NCBI RefSeq assembly: GCF_023053635.1
Contig: NC_086173.1
Coordinates: 136,185,197-136,249,196, forward strand
DNA: 64,000 nucleotides
Source: Elgaria multicarinata webbii
Taxonomy: Eukaryota > Chordata > Lepidosauria > Squamata > Anguidae
Direction of reading: 5' to 3'
The translations under genes and the position numbers were made by a program. Positions 43,931 through 56,679 of the stretch are shown in pieces. The notes beneath the pieces were generated by a model. The model searched no databases, was not told the DNA's origin, and saw only the letters and a list, made by a program, of their open reading frames with translations. Within the stretch, counting starts at the first letter, position 1, and each line of letters opens with the position of its first letter.

Positions 43931-44454
43931 TTTACAAGTCTGCTCTGTCTATAGGGAGAGTCAAGATGGTCTGATACAAGTTGTTTCTTGCAGGTGTGAA
44001 GGTGGGTTCCTGATCTAAGAAAGGATCCCATCTTCCTCTGTTCATAGGATCTGATCAACTCCATTCCAACTTCTAATTGACAGGTGTAATGGAGTTGGAG
44101 AGATTGGATTAAATGTATTTTAATATCTAATCTGCCCCATCCCTAGGGTGAAGTGTGGTTTACTTTTAAAACTCTAATACAACACATACTGCTATGAAAT
44201 TATCTAGTAAATAGAATATGTCCTGAAATCTTAGAACTGCAAAAGCAATACCCTGAAAGTGTCTTAGCTTTCTACTGGAAGGGAAACTTGACTAATTCTT
44301 GTGTCTCTTGTATGGACTGGTGGGTTCCTAGCCTGAAATACAAAGTGAAAGCATAAAGAATGTGTACCAAGTGTTCAGAAAGGAACCAGCACAGATTTAG
44401 TTGGAGAAGTTTATTTCCTGTTTTGTTTCATTTTTCAGAGTGTTGGGTCTGTTG

Positions 44455-44540
44455 CAGAAGAAATTTCAGAGAGTTTTGTGGCATCTTAAAGCTAACAAAC
44501 TTACTGTGGACTAGAATCCACTTCAGATGCATGCTAGGGA
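44455..44540. repeat. 'GAGTTTTGTGGCATCTTAAA' repeat
   Basis: AGAGAGTTTTGTGGCATCTT, AAAGCTAACAAACTTACTGT and GACTAGAATCCACTTCAGAT: a common amniote interspersed repeat of unclear class, also at 55425-55500. Confidence 0.5.
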
Positions 44541-45174
44541 GAGGACAGTAGGCTCATCCCTCTGATTTTCTTGGTGGAAGCTGCTCTTTCTGTTCCAGAG
44601 GATGCTGAGTTTACACTTCCTTGGACAGTGTTTCAGCTACAGAAGTTGTCTTTGGTTAAGAGGTGCTAGGAATTCCATCAGACACTTTGTCAAACCAAGC
44701 AGGCTTTTTGTCCCGGGCAGTGTGGGAGGTGTGCTTCCTCCCAGGTCAGCTGCTTAACCAGTCCTCCAAGGAGATCAATGGGATGGTAGTTGGTATGTTT
44801 GAAAAAGGGGAGGCTGGTTTCTGTGAGTAGAAAATTGCTGGGCAACACTGGGTGTGAGTTGCTTCAGATGCTTATCGGGTTTGAACCAGGGTTTTATTAG
44901 TCTCCTAAAGGTCACACACAGCCAGGCAAGCAACAGGATTCTAGCTGGGGGGTGGGTAGGAATGAATGATGCTCCAAAAGCATGCAGACTTTCTAGTGCT
45001 TTTTATTTTTCCAAAGGTTTCTGTGCTTTCTCTTGCTGTTGCCCCAAGGTGAATGAGCTGGCTTATTTTCCTCTCTCCTTGTTCAGTATTTGACTGCAAA
45101 GTTGCATTGGACAGAGCCACCTCCGGGGAGCTTTTTACTGCTTCTCATTGTTTTTAATGCTGCCACAAATCAGC

Positions 45175-45177
<3 letters not shown>

Positions 45178-45208
<31 letters not shown>
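45178..45208. repeat. (CT)n microsatellite
   Basis: About fifteen uninterrupted CT units. Confidence 0.96.
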
Positions 45209-45211
<3 letters not shown>

Positions 45212-46611
45212 CAAGCCTTATCACCCACCCACCCCAGCCCTGCCTCTGCTATGCCATCACTTTGAAAGTAACTGAATGACCTTAGGAAAAAGCGTGAAGG
45301 AGCACCTTGCTTTGTTTTGAAGCCAAGCCAGTAATTGAGAATGACAATCTGACTCACCTGGGTAATCTGAACCACATAGTTTTGCCTCCCCCATCCCACT
45401 CCATAGTTCTTCCCCCCTCCCCCACCTTGGAACCTGGTTTTAAGTTTTACTGCCTGTGTCCATCTCTTTAGTCCTTAAGTGGCCATTCGATAAGATGTTC
45501 TTTTTAAAAACTGCACCAGAGCCTCTGGCCAGAGATGGTTTTTGGGAAGGCTTTCTGCAGTTTGTTAAATGATGAGTCCTTGGGTCTGGTGGCAAACTTG
45601 CTTAGGGAGTCAAATATTTCATTTGACTGGACCTAGAGGAATTTCCTGAGAGGTGGACTCCTCCCGTAGTGATGTATCCCTTCGGATTGGAACGCTGGGT
45701 TGCTCTGCTGGAGGATGACTAATGTCTGTGTATGTGTGTTTTTAAGTGTAAGCATGTGATTGCCAGCTGCCTCCCTTACTTTGTGTCAAAAGGTTGGCAT
45801 AGATTTTGCATGGGGAATGGATTATTTCCCCCTCCCCTGCTTTCCCCTACTGCCTGCCAGGAATGGTTTATTTTCTGCTTTGCTGAAATCCCAAATGTTT
45901 CTTTTTTCAGACTCTCGTAGCAACAGGATGCTTCTGGATCACTTTTGGTCTGTGTAGAGACATTTGAGGGTTTTCTTCTCTGGACTGTTCAAATGCCTAG
46001 GCCAATAGGCAAGCCTAGGCAGTTGCCAAGGGAAATGCCAGCTCCTATTTGACCCAGTAATAAAGCAAAACAAGTCACCTTTGGCATATGTCCCACCTTT
46101 TGGCCTAATGTACCCTGAAAGATACCAGGTAGCCATCTTCTGGATTTGCCCTTAAAGCTCACTGCAGGCTCTTACAGCCCTGTGTTCCTGTGTTTCTGCT
46201 GTGAACATGTGTAAATTCTGCCAAGCAAATTGCCTTTACATTATCAGAAGTATACTCTGGGGAGGTTTGAGCTATTCTAATTGTGATTTAGAGAGCAATC
46301 TCATACTCTCGCAGGTATCATTGGATATTGTGGAGTTCCCTCTCCGCAATAGACACTGCTACGACCTTGGGAGGGGAAACCCAAACAGGGAAACCCAAAC
46401 AGGGATTCCCCTACCCCTCCCAGTTGGCTTCCTCACCTGAGGTTGGAGTTTTGACTTTGGGCGAGGATTCAAATGAGGAAGAAGAGGGCAGGGCAGAGGA
46501 CTGCCAAGGCTTCCACCCCTGCAACCCCACTACATGCACATCTAACAGAATATCACTAGAAAAGAAGATGGAGAGACGTCAATCACCTCTGTCACTCCTC
46601 CTGTTCTGCAT

Positions 46612-46682
46612 TTTATTTATTTATTTATTTATTACATTTCTATACCGCCCAATAGCCAGAGCTCTCTGGGCGGTTCACAAAA
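46612..46682 (-). mobile_element. Short retroposon tail (CCGCCCAATAGC family)
   Basis: A (TTTA)n run then TACATTTCTATACCGCCCAA, TAGCCAGAGCTCTCTGGGCGG and TTCACAAAA. Closely matches 39703-39772. Confidence 0.87.
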
Positions 46683-46815
46683 CCGATGCATGGCATCTGC
46701 TCTGAAAATCCTCAACATCACCGATACGACTGCTCGGTTAGAGGCTCACAATTGAGCGATGCTTGCTCTATATCCTATAAAAATGATGCTTTTTAAAAGG
46801 AGTTCTCAAATAGGG

Positions 46816-47056
46816 TTTATTTATTATTATTTATTGCATTTATATCCCGCCTTTCCCCCCCCCCCAAGGAACCCAAAACGGCATACATAATCCTCCTCCT
46901 CTCCATTCTATCGTCACAACAACCCTGTGAGGTGGGTTGGGCTGAGAGTCTGTGACTGGCCCAAAGTCACCCAGTGGGTTTTCATGGCCAAGTGGGGCCT
47001 AGATCCCGGATCTCCTGACTCCCTGTCTGACACTTTAGCCACTACAGCACACTTGC
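46816..47056 (-). mobile_element. tRNA-derived CORE-SINE (MIR-like)
   Basis: On the plus strand TTATTGCATTTATATCCCGC, CTGTGAGGTGGGTTGGGCTG, GACTGGCCCAAAGTCACCCA and the B-box region TAGATCCCGGATCTCC, as in 4731-4974. Confidence 0.88.
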
Positions 47057-48072
47057 AGCAAGGGGATTGTTCTGTATTTTTGGAAGGATATAAGCTGTCT
47101 TGTGTGTGTGTCTTTTGAAACAACATATGTTGTGTAACTATCCAAATACATTTCTGTTGTCCTCTTTCATTTGTGTTGCATCTTCTGTTAAGCCTTCTAT
47201 AATGTTTTGGAGATGCTCTGAATTTAGTGATTAATGCAAGTGCAATGGGTTTTTTTTTATGGATCTTCTTAATGTTTTGTTGGTATTCCTTGATATTCTT
47301 GACCTTTCTCTTCCAACCGACATCCACCATTGCTAACTTCAGACACAGTGCAAATTAGTACCATAGTATGGATAGAAGTTCTGAATGCTGCTGTGGGCAG
47401 AAGGTCCAACTGATCTAGTTGTGAATTCATTGCAAATCTCAGTCCTGTTGCAACATTGCATTGTGACTTGTAGGTGTGTTGGTGTATGTGCTATGCTGTG
47501 CAATGTGGCACAGCTAATAAATATCATTCTATACACTTGTGACGGTGCTAACGTTATTTGCAAATCAAGGCAGCTGCTGACTTGGAAAATGCAGATTTTT
47601 TAAAATGCACTTTCCCTCTATTGTTTATCTTTCACCCTCAGTTCAACATATTGGATCAAGCTATAGCCTGATTTCAGATTTCACTTTTCAAACACACTGT
47701 TGCTCTGGAAATAGTAATGGGCAAACATACCCTGAGTGAATTTGTTATTTCCTTAGAAAGTAACAAATTCATCCATGTGAACTCAAACAAGACTTCTTCA
47801 ATACGAGATCTAGTTCCTTCTGTACGAGTTCTTGTGCATGCATAGTATCAAAATGCATCTTGAAACTTGTAGTTTGGAATTGCCATAGCACAGCTGGAAT
47901 TTGGAATTGCGTAGTGATGCCATGTTTCACCACATTATGTATGCCCTTCATGACTGGTTATTTTTGTGTAGCTTGCCTGCATGACATGATATTTACTTGC
48001 CGATCACTGGTATATGGAAGAGAGAAGTATATTGACCTGTGGAGTCAATAACGATGAGGGAAGCAGCAGTGG

Positions 48073-48190
48073 ATTCACTGGGTTATTCAAGGGTTAAACC
48101 AACCAATTCAGTGCATGTGCAGAAGTGGCATTATTTAGATGCAGACTATGCATGCTCTGAAGTTTGCTATAAATAACCCAATAGTGAATT
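48073..48190. repeat. Small palindromic element
   Basis: ATTCACTGGGTTATTCA at the left faces AAATAACCCAATAGTGAAT at the right, with a few unpaired bases in the arms. Confidence 0.45.
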
Positions 48191-48335
48191 CATAATGCAT
48201 TGATCCCGGGTTACTACAAAGGTGGGCATTACAGATGGACAGGTTTCGACCGATGTGCTGACTACTTAAGAAATTTGGTGGCATCACTAATGTTAGTCCT
48301 TTAAAAGTATGACTTAAAACATGCAGATATGTAAA

Positions 48336-48868
48336 ATTGGCTTCCAATTCACTCCAGAATCCAATATAAACTTCTCCTGCTGACCTTCAAAGCTCTTCAC
48401 GGTCTAGCTCCTGCCTATCTCTCCTCTCTTATCTCAAACTATCGCCCCGCTCGTGCTCTCCGCTCCTCTGATGCCATGCTTCTCGCCTGCCCAAGGACCT
48501 CCACTTCCCTTACTCGGCTTCGTCCTTTTTCTTCTGCTACCCCTTACGCCTGGAACGCTCTTCCAGAACACTTGAGAACTACCAACTCAATCACTGCTTT
48601 TAAAACTCTGCTAAAAACTTTTCTTTTCCCTATAGCCTCCAAATATTGAGTTTGTTCTGACTCTATACTGTTAGCTTCACCCTACCCGGTGCCTGTTTAC
48701 ACTTCCCTGTGCCTGTTTGCATTCTCCTTCCCTCTTTATTGTTTACTACAACTTATTAGATTGTAAGCCTATGCAGGGGTCTTGCTATTTACTGTGTTAT
48801 CTGTACAGCACCATGTACACTGATGGTGCTATATAAATAAATAATAATAATAATAATAATAATAATAT
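48336..48868 (+). mobile_element. L2 LINE 3' end, second copy
   Basis: Begins inside the RT C-terminal coding region (TTGGCTTCCAATTCACTCCA) and runs through the 3' UTR to GGTGCTATATAAATAAATAA and a (TAA)n tail. By eye it is nearly identical to 14672-15201 in the UTR, with more changes in the coding part, many at third positions. Strong 5' truncation. Confidence 0.95.
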
Positions 48869-49179
48869 GAGTAAGGATTTTAAAAACATTCGCCTTTGTT
48901 TAATACTGGCTTGAATCCAGAGATCTTTTGCGGGTAGAATTGCATTTTCACTTGTGCAAGGCAGCCCTGCCAAATTCTTCTGATTTCCCTGTCTTGCTGT
49001 AGCCCCCTTTGCCATGTTCTATATCATTCCATAGGGTCTCTCAACCCTCAGGATTGGCTTTGAGGGGGAAGTAGAAGAGTTAGGAAGTGAGCCAATCTGT
49101 CTCTAGATCCAACCTGTTGTGTAATCTTAAGGTTTCTATATATTGTTTTGAGCCTTCAGGATGTGGAAAGCTATGCATA

Positions 49180-49300
49180 GAACTGAACGACTTGCCCAAG
49201 GCCATCAAAGTATCTTTGTGTTCAATCAGGGTTTGAACTTTGATATCTTCACCTTTAAATGAGAGAAGCTATCCACTGCACCAAACTTGATAAGCGGTGA
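49180..49300 (-). mobile_element. Old MIR-like SINE remnant
   Basis: GACTTGCCCAAGGCCATCAA, AATCAGGGTTTGAACTTTGA and TATCCACTGCACCAAAC follow MIR order on the minus strand. Confidence 0.45.
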
Positions 49301-51159
49301 TTCCACTTGATCACTTGGATGTGTGTCACAGCACCATTCTATTTAGCCTAAGGCTGTAGACAGACAATCCTGTGTAAGAGAGGCTTCACTTCCCATGGTG
49401 TACGGCACACTTCTGTTCCAGTCTGCTGGTCAAACAGGTTTTACAGGTTAACAAATCAATAAAAAAGCCCTGTAAAACTAGTTTGCCAGAGGCAAGCATG
49501 GGATGAATGTACATACCTCTGAGCAATGATTCCCTTTTCTAGTCCGCTTTAATCTGTCTTCACCTAATGTATAAATAAAGACAGCAAGTCACTGGAACTG
49601 TTCTGACTAAAATGGTGAACTCTCAGAGAACTCTTGATGTGTGTTTTGAGGGATAAACAGAGAGTTAGCAGACTCTTCAAAACTTGATATAGTTCAGGTT
49701 CCTACAGAGTAGTCCTAGGATGCAGAAAATGGACATTTGCCTTCTGGGTATTTGCTGTCTCCCTCTCCATGTACGATGGGACTGACCTTGGGCTTCTCTG
49801 AATATGCAATTTATAGCATGCTTATGACTGGTCACTCATGGAAGTTTGCAGGTTGATTTCATGATGTCCTCAACAGTCAGGATGTCTCCTGCCCTTTTCC
49901 CACTTACCCGTTTTCCAAAAGACCAGAGATAAGCTGGGAAAAAACCCTTAATGGCGCAAAATTGGCAGTGTGTAAAGCTGGCTTTGTGCTATGAACTTGC
50001 TGAGGAAGGGCTTCCGTCTGCAACTGGAGAGAAAAGAGGATAAATGCCTCCCTGCAACAAAGGGAGACAGATCACCATGAGCACCCCTTTTAGTTCAATG
50101 GGGCTTACTCCCAAGTAAGTGCTGAGGGTTATAGACTTACAGCATAATCTTATATCCACTCATAAGTAAGTCCTGGCTTTCTTGGAGGCTGCAAGGAAAC
50201 AGTACAGCACAAATTAAGCAAGGAAAACAAGACACCCCCCTCCTTTGCACACATGGGAGAGAGGGAGGGAGGTGCTCCCTCGATTCAAACCACGTGTCTG
50301 CCAAATAAAGGAACCCATCCTAATACCACAAAGAACCCAAAAGCAGAATGCCATGGTAAGGATGCATTCCCCCCCCCGGATTTTTTGCTTAATGTAAAGA
50401 CACCCCCTATCCTTAGGTAGAATGACATGGCTGCCTGAAGCCTATGCTAGGAGACAGAGAGACATGGCAAGGTGTTGGAGGACAGAGCTGTGTAACCTCT
50501 AACTTAGGCTTCTGCCCTCAGGTCCAGTGGAGGGCATTGTCCCACCCTCCCTCAGTGTTAAAGTAAGATTCAGCTGCCAGTCCAATCAGCTTTTGTATAT
50601 GGGAACGTCCTTCACTTCAGGTAGCAAAATACCGTGGGCTGGTCCTGCCTTGTAACTGAAGTGTGTTATTGTCCTCCAGTTACTTGGAGACTACTTGCAG
50701 ACTCACTGCAGTTGTATTTGGGATAATATTCCCATTTGTAATCTGTCCAGAGGCCATTTGTTATTGAGTGGATTTAAAATACAATAAGGGTGTAATCTTT
50801 GCCATGCTGACCGGGGAATGCTAGGTGTTGTAGGACATTTTCCCCCCTATCTAAACATGCATAGGGTTGCTCTCTAAAAGAATCCAAACTCTCATTGTCA
50901 GCAGTATGCTAGGAATCTTTATACTTGCTAAGTACATTGAGTTGTCACAGAAATATATGGCCATTTCCATTTTTAAAGTCTGTTTAAAAGCACCCACCCT
51001 GGGTATTGGCCACAACGCCATATGTGCTTCCTTGTGTAAGATTTACAAATCAATGGAATGCTTTGAATGCCAGTGGGCAGGATGGTCAAAGAACTTAATT
51101 CTTTTTCTTTGTTTGCAACATGGAGGTTGAAACCATGAAGAGAATCTGACAAGAGATTA

Positions 51160-51365
51160 AATGAAACTCTGGCCAGAACTACACCAAACAGGATATAGCA
51201 CTATGAAAGTGGTATCGACAGCAGTATATAAGAGGCAGGAGCCACACTATTGCTTTAAAGCGGTATTGAAGTGCACTGACAATTGTTGGGGCCCATTGAC
51301 ACATACCACATACCACTTTCATAGTGCTATATCCTACTTGGTGTAGATCTGTCCTCTGTTTCATT
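51160..51365. mobile_element. MITE with long inverted ends
   Basis: AACTACACCAAACAGGATAT and AGCACTATGAAAGTGGTAT at the left mirror ATACCACTTTCATAGTGCTA and TATCCTACTTGGTGTAGAT at the right. The match reaches outward to AATGAAAC and GTTTCATT. No transposase. Confidence 0.77.
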
Positions 51366-51644
51366 GCATGCGGATAAAAAAGAGCAAAGCCTGTAAATGG
51401 GATAGAACCGCCCACTATTTTGCGCTGGTTTTAGTAGTTGTCGTTCGTCTTGTAACTGAATTTTAAAGTCTGCCTTCAGTTGTAGGGCGGTGGCTACGAA
51501 TTATGAATTTAAGCATGACCTGTGTGTCAATTGCAAGAAGATCTGGTTTTACCCTATTCAGCTAGTTTTACATTCCAGCCTGAGGAAAACAGAAGTATTT
51601 TGAGAGCAAGCCTCTCTACTCTACAAGGGGCACAGTCACAGTCT

Positions 51645-51760
51645 TCTAGATCTGGCGTGGTGTAGTTTTTAAGACTTTGGCCTAGAAAGTTCCCAGTTCA
51701 AATATTCTGTAGCTTTAAACAATCCATTATTCTCTAATGTTCACCCCAGAAGGTTCTACA
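51645..51760 (+). mobile_element. Old tRNA-derived SINE remnant
   Basis: GGCGTGGTGTAGTTTTTAAG and TTCCCAGTTCAAATATTCTG keep the A- and B-box-like spacing; the remainder is decayed. Confidence 0.35.
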
Positions 51761-53397
51761 AAATCGATCTACATTACAGGGTCTTTATAAGGAATATTGA
51801 AACAATGTTTATGATGGTTTTGCTACCAAAACACTTTTGGATGTCATTTCCCCTCCCCCCCCTCTTGATAACTGTGCATGGTAGGTGGTATTTTGGGTTC
51901 AGGAGGGGGAAAAAGATTCTAAACTTTTAGAATCTTTAAGTCAAACTTAAAAGCTAGTTTGACTTAACCCCTCCCCATCACCTTTTGATTTTTTTAAAAA
52001 AGAAAACCTGAGTTTGTGTTTCCCAATTCGCTGCATGAATCAATCAGTTGAAACTTACAATCCTTGAAGATTAGTTTACCTGAGTGATATATTTAGTTTA
52101 TCTTTGGGTGCTTAAAACAAAGAAACAAAACCTAGTGTGTTGGAGAAGCAGGACAGTGGTCCTATTTACCGCTTGCTGTCATATACATTGCTTTGACAAC
52201 ATTAATTTGACCCTGAGATGAATTTGAAAGCAGAGGGATGTAATGGTAGATTTCTGTGCAGAGCTGGCATTAATTACTCAAGCCAGCTGTGGAATGTTAG
52301 GCTCAATTACATTTACCAATGTGAATGAAACAGCCTCTTTAAAAGTTACTTGCCTGAGTGCTTATTCTGACATCTTTCCCCTGAGGGTGTCTGGGAGGGA
52401 TGTGGCAGCTTCAATAGTCTGTATTTCTCCACTTCCTCTCCCCTCTACTTCTCTGTAAAACACTCCAGGGATTGGGTAAGTTGGGGGGGGGGGGGGCGCA
52501 GACATAATTATCAGTGCCTCTGTGAATTTTTGTACCAGTTCAGCAGCTTTACGTATACAGTGAAGCAGAATGTCAGCTTTGTTAATAGATAACTCAAAAC
52601 ATCTTTTGATAAGTAGGTTATAAGCACAACTGGCTGGCGTGGAAACTTTAAGTAGGCAGCGATGCATAACTTTGTGAAGTGTAGAAATATGTTTACTGCA
52701 TCTTGCATTGTATTACCAATGCCTGTTCTAGGTAAATCCGAATCAGGTTTTTAAAGAAACTCATCTAGTTTTCATTGCTTTGAGCAATTTATGCATCTTT
52801 TCTCACTTACATTTGTATATGTAAGTAACATATATCAAGGAAGTTGCCCTTTTCTTGCAAATTATTGGATGAAGTCGCTTTAAGAAGATTTGTTCTTTTG
52901 TTGATATGATTGCAATGATCAGCTACATTACTTCGAGTTCAAAGTGCAAAACATGCAAATTCAAATAGTTGTATGTAAGATAAGGGGTTACACTGCATTT
53001 TTTTGAAACTGCAGCTGTGCACTTTGGTCACTTAATGATTAATGGCTTATTTTAGTGTATGAACTGTGTTTTTCCTTTTCGTTTAACAAATTAGACAGAA
53101 AATTTGAAAAGCAATATTGCTATACCGTGGGTTGTTTTGATACTTGTTTTGCCTTTGTAAGTTTATGCTTGTTGCTGTTCAGATTTTTCATTAATTTCCT
53201 TTTTTATATATTTTAGGATTGTGGATCAGTTGCTTCTTAGGTGTAATATTTACTTTTGTTTGGCTACTTTGGCTATTTCCTTATCAGGAAAGCAAGGTAC
53301 AACTATTAAAAAAAACAAGAATGGAGATATCATGCAGAAGCCATATAAAGGGGCTTCATGCACCTCGACCCCATGTTCTTTCTATGGTTTCCCCCTT

Positions 53398-53600
53398 ATT
53401 TTATTTATTTATTTGAAATATTTTTCTCTTGCTTCTCAGCCAAAAAACAGCTTCTGAAGCAGCTTAAAGTCAATCAGCAAAAACACAGTCCCTGCCTGCA
53501 GGCTTACAACCTGAGAAAGACATGACACACAAGGAAAAGAGGATGGTGAGGGAGGAAAAAAAGTTAAGTAGACTTTTAGCAGTGCTGGTAAAAAATGGCC
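53398..53600 (-). mobile_element. Retroposon 3' piece (CTCAGCCAAAAA type)
   Basis: TTTATTTATTTATTTGAAAT, CTTGCTTCTCAGCCAAAAAA and CAGTCCCTGCCTGCAGGCTT ACAACC, with GAAAGACATGACACACAAGG further in. Related to 31870-31960. Confidence 0.5.
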
Positions 53601-54171
53601 CTGTTTATGCTCTCATCTCCTGGTGGGGGGCAGTCTAATTGGGTAACATGGCCATTCTATGGAAGTAGACATTCTATGGAAGTAGACATGTCAGAGGGGA
53701 AACTGCAGAGATTAAAGCTGCTTTGAATGAGAGGCAGTTGCAAGATGAGACAGCAAGGTGGTCTGAATTTGAGACTATCCAGGTGTTACTCAAGCTGCAT
53801 ATACGAAGGTTCAGTGTGTCCTATACAAAGGACCTAGGCCGAGGAGAAGACCTTCTTCAAGTAACTTTCTGCATCGTATGGCGCAAGGCCTACTCTGTAG
53901 CAATGTCTCTCAAGCTTTTTACCAAGCTAATCTGTAGCAGACCTGGTCAGGACTTGTGTGTTTCAACCCTTGACTTGGAAGTAAAATGCTTAAGGTGCTG
54001 TAGTATATTACACACCTAAACCTGGCAGCCTATGCCCAGAAGACTCCTGTTGCTTATGCTTTGTAACTTAGCAGCTGGCAATTGCTGCTAGAAACAGTAC
54101 TAATATAGATGTATAGTCGTTACTGACCATGGGCAGATCAGCTTTAATTAGAAATTCAAAAAGCATGTACT

Positions 54172-54204
54172 GAGAGCCAGTGTGGTGTATTATTATTATT
54201 ATTA

Positions 54205-54239
<35 letters not shown>

Positions 54240-54613
54240 TCTTACCCACCTCTCCATTTGGATTGAGTCGAGGAACAATAATAAGTATAAAATACATAAA
54301 ACTGAATTAAAAACATAATATAAATTATTTAAACATCCTAAAATTCCACTGGATAGGCCTGCCGGAATAGATCAGTCTTTGTAGCTTTCTTAAATGCTAG
54401 AGTGTTGGACTGGGAGTCAGGAGATCCAGGTTCAAGTCCACACTTGGCCATGGAAGCTCACTGGGTGACTTTGGGCAAGTCACAGACTTTCAGCCCAACC
54501 TACCTCACAGGATTGTTGTTGTGAGGATAAAATGAAGAGGAGGATTATATATGCCACCTTGGGTTACTTGGAGGAAAACCGGTGGGATATAAATGTAATA
54601 AAATAAATAAATA
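54172..54613 (+). mobile_element. CORE-SINE, split by another retroposon
   Basis: The head GAGAGCCAGTGTGGTGTA (54172-54189) stops abruptly; the SINE resumes at about 54400 with GAGTGTTGGACTGGGAGTCA and runs through TGGGTGACTTTGGGCAAGTC to GATATAAATGTAATAAAATA. Sequence 54190-54399 is a later insertion. Confidence 0.85.
54190..54399 (-). mobile_element. Retroposon 3' end with (TTA)n tail, inserted in a SINE
   Basis: A (TTA)n run (54190-54239) is followed by CTTACCCACCTCTCCATTTG and later GGATAGGCCTGCCGGAATAG, ATCAGTCTTTGTAGCTTTCT, a recurring reptile LINE-type 3' segment. A few SINE bases at the junction are missing, as in a small target-site deletion. Confidence 0.62.
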
Positions 54614-55424
54614 CTGTTTTGATGGCAGGAATTCAGTTGTTAAATGCTTGTGGGACGCATCCATTGAGGTCAATGCTGCTGTAGCACATGATATGAAACT
54701 TAAGACAATACATCTGTTTGTTGGGGGTTGAAACTTTCAGAATGTGCTCCCTGTAAGCACTTACTAGGACTTGGAATGTAAAAATGATCCTAGTTTGTGG
54801 CGAAATCATTAGCAACGGGCTGGTACACATGGTTTTGTATTCTCTTCTACAAAGAGCAAGTTAACATTCTTGCCCGGTCATAGTTTCGACAGCTTTACTG
54901 TTTATAATTTTTCTAGAATTAGTATGATCCCCTAATAGAATAAAATTGGATTATGTTTTCCTCCATAGTGCTAAATCTTTCAGCCTCATTATGAAACAAT
55001 TCCACAGGCTTTCATTTTTAAGGGCTGCCTGATCATAGTGCAATTATCTTTCAACCCACAGTGTTAATTACAGACACTATTTGAACATTATTACCATGTA
55101 TAACGTTTAAATAATGTAACTATACATTTTGGTGACTGTGTTTTTGTTTTTGTGCTTGTATATGTGCTTTCGGCCTCCTGAAGAACCAGAACTTGATTTA
55201 AAAATCAGCCCATCTAGCTCAATGTATCCAAGCTTCTTTCAGTTTATGCACACTACTTCCCTCTCCGCCCCCACCCCCAAATTTAAAAAGTGGAGGCACC
55301 TCCCCCTCTTCTGCATCTTAAAAGAATAACTGAATTTAGCTCTGGAGAGAGTAAGAATTACCTGCCTTTGGAGAAGTCGCATCCCATGATTGGAAGGAAG
55401 CAAGTTTATATCAAAAAGCATGAA

Positions 55425-55500
55425 AGAGTTTTGTGGCATCTTAAATTATTCTGCATAAGCTTTTGTGGACAATAGTCAACTTCATCAGTCCATGAAAGTA
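55425..55500. repeat. 'GAGTTTTGTGGCATCTTAAA' repeat, second copy
   Basis: GAAAGAGTTTTGTGGCATCT, GCATAAGCTTTTGTGGACAA and AGTCAACTTCATCAGTCCAT GAAAG. Confidence 0.55.
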
Positions 55501-55801
55501 TATGTCATAATAATTTGTTTGGCTTTACGGTGTCACAAGACTTTTCCTGTACAATGCTGCAGAAATGATACACTGTTACCCCTTTGCCTAGGTCAGTTAC
55601 TCATGCAGCGATGCATTGGGGCCCTCCTCCGTTGGCTGATCTTGTGGCCGTATATTGGGAATGATTCTGCTATACTTGATGCAGCAGAATTATCCCCCAC
55701 TCCCTGCCAGTGAAATTTGATTAAAACTTGGCAAGGCATCAGTGGAGAAGAGGGCCTTGCTTCTGGAGGGCTGCTTGGGCTCCCAGCTAATTAATGGTTT
55801 C

Positions 55802-55870
55802 ATAGAATCTTAGAGTTGGGAGGCTCCTTGGAGGTCATATAGTCCAGCTCACTGCTTAATGCTACTGCAG
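55802..55870 (-). mobile_element. Short CR1 3' remnant
   Basis: ATAGAATCTTAGAGTTGGGA GGCTCCTTGGAGGTCATATA GTCCAGC resembles the CR1 terminus, diverged. Confidence 0.6.
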
Positions 55871-56344
55871 CTGCTGTTTAATTTTCAAACTTGTGGCACA
55901 CAGTTTGCAATCTCCTTTTCGAGCTGTTGTCTGCTGTTCAAATCCTCATTCAGGTGATCTGAACCAAGTCAAGTCAAGTGCCTTCTGGCTTAGTACTGAC
56001 TTCTCTTGACTGGCAGCTTCTCTCCCAGTTTCTTTTCTGATTTTGGTACCAGGGGTCCTTTTTATCCTGGGGATTGGACCTGAGACCTTCTACATCAGCC
56101 TTCCCCAACCTGGTGCCCTCCTTGGGCAAGAAAGGTGAGGATATAAAAAGGAGCTGGCGACTCATTTAAATCTATCCCGTAAGTCCTTGGTATAAGGGAA
56201 AGAAAGAAATGCTAATTACATTTAAAAGTAACAATTGCCATTACTTTTAACCAAAATTGTGTAAAGCTATAAAAACATCATTGCTTAATGTCCAATCTGA
56301 ATGCTGTAGTAAGGGCATCTCCCCTGCACCCCACCCCCAGATAA

Positions 56345-56516
56345 ATTTATTATTATTACATTTCATCCTCACAACAACAACCCAGTGAGGTAGGTTGGGC
56401 TGAGAGTCTGTGACTGGCCCAAAGTCATCCAGTGGGTTTCCATGGCTGAGTGGGGACTAGAACCCGGATCTCCTGACTCCCAGTCCAACACTTTAGCAAC
56501 TACACCACACTGGCTA
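56345..56516 (-). mobile_element. CORE-SINE (MIR-like), lacking part of the tail
   Basis: GTGAGGTAGGTTGGGCTGAG, GACTGGCCCAAAGTCATCCA, CTAGAACCCGGATCTCC and CACACTGGCTATC, as in 4731-4974. Confidence 0.87.
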
Positions 56517-56584
56517 TCAATATCTGTCTTGTATAATAAAAGTCAACACCTGACTGGTTTGAAAAGAGTAGGATTGGGTGCTAC

Positions 56585-56679
56585 TTTTTCAGCTTTAAAC
56601 TGTCATCCCTCCAAATGTCTGGCCATGCATAAAAACCATCTTAGGGGTAACAGGGAGGTTGATTGGGAAAGGAAATATA
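56585..56679. repeat. Local direct repeat, unit 1
   Basis: TTTTCAGCTTTAAACTGTCA TCC, CCAAATGTCTGGCCA and GGGAAAGGAAATA recur in the same order at 57286-57375, about 610 bp further on. Confidence 0.75.
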
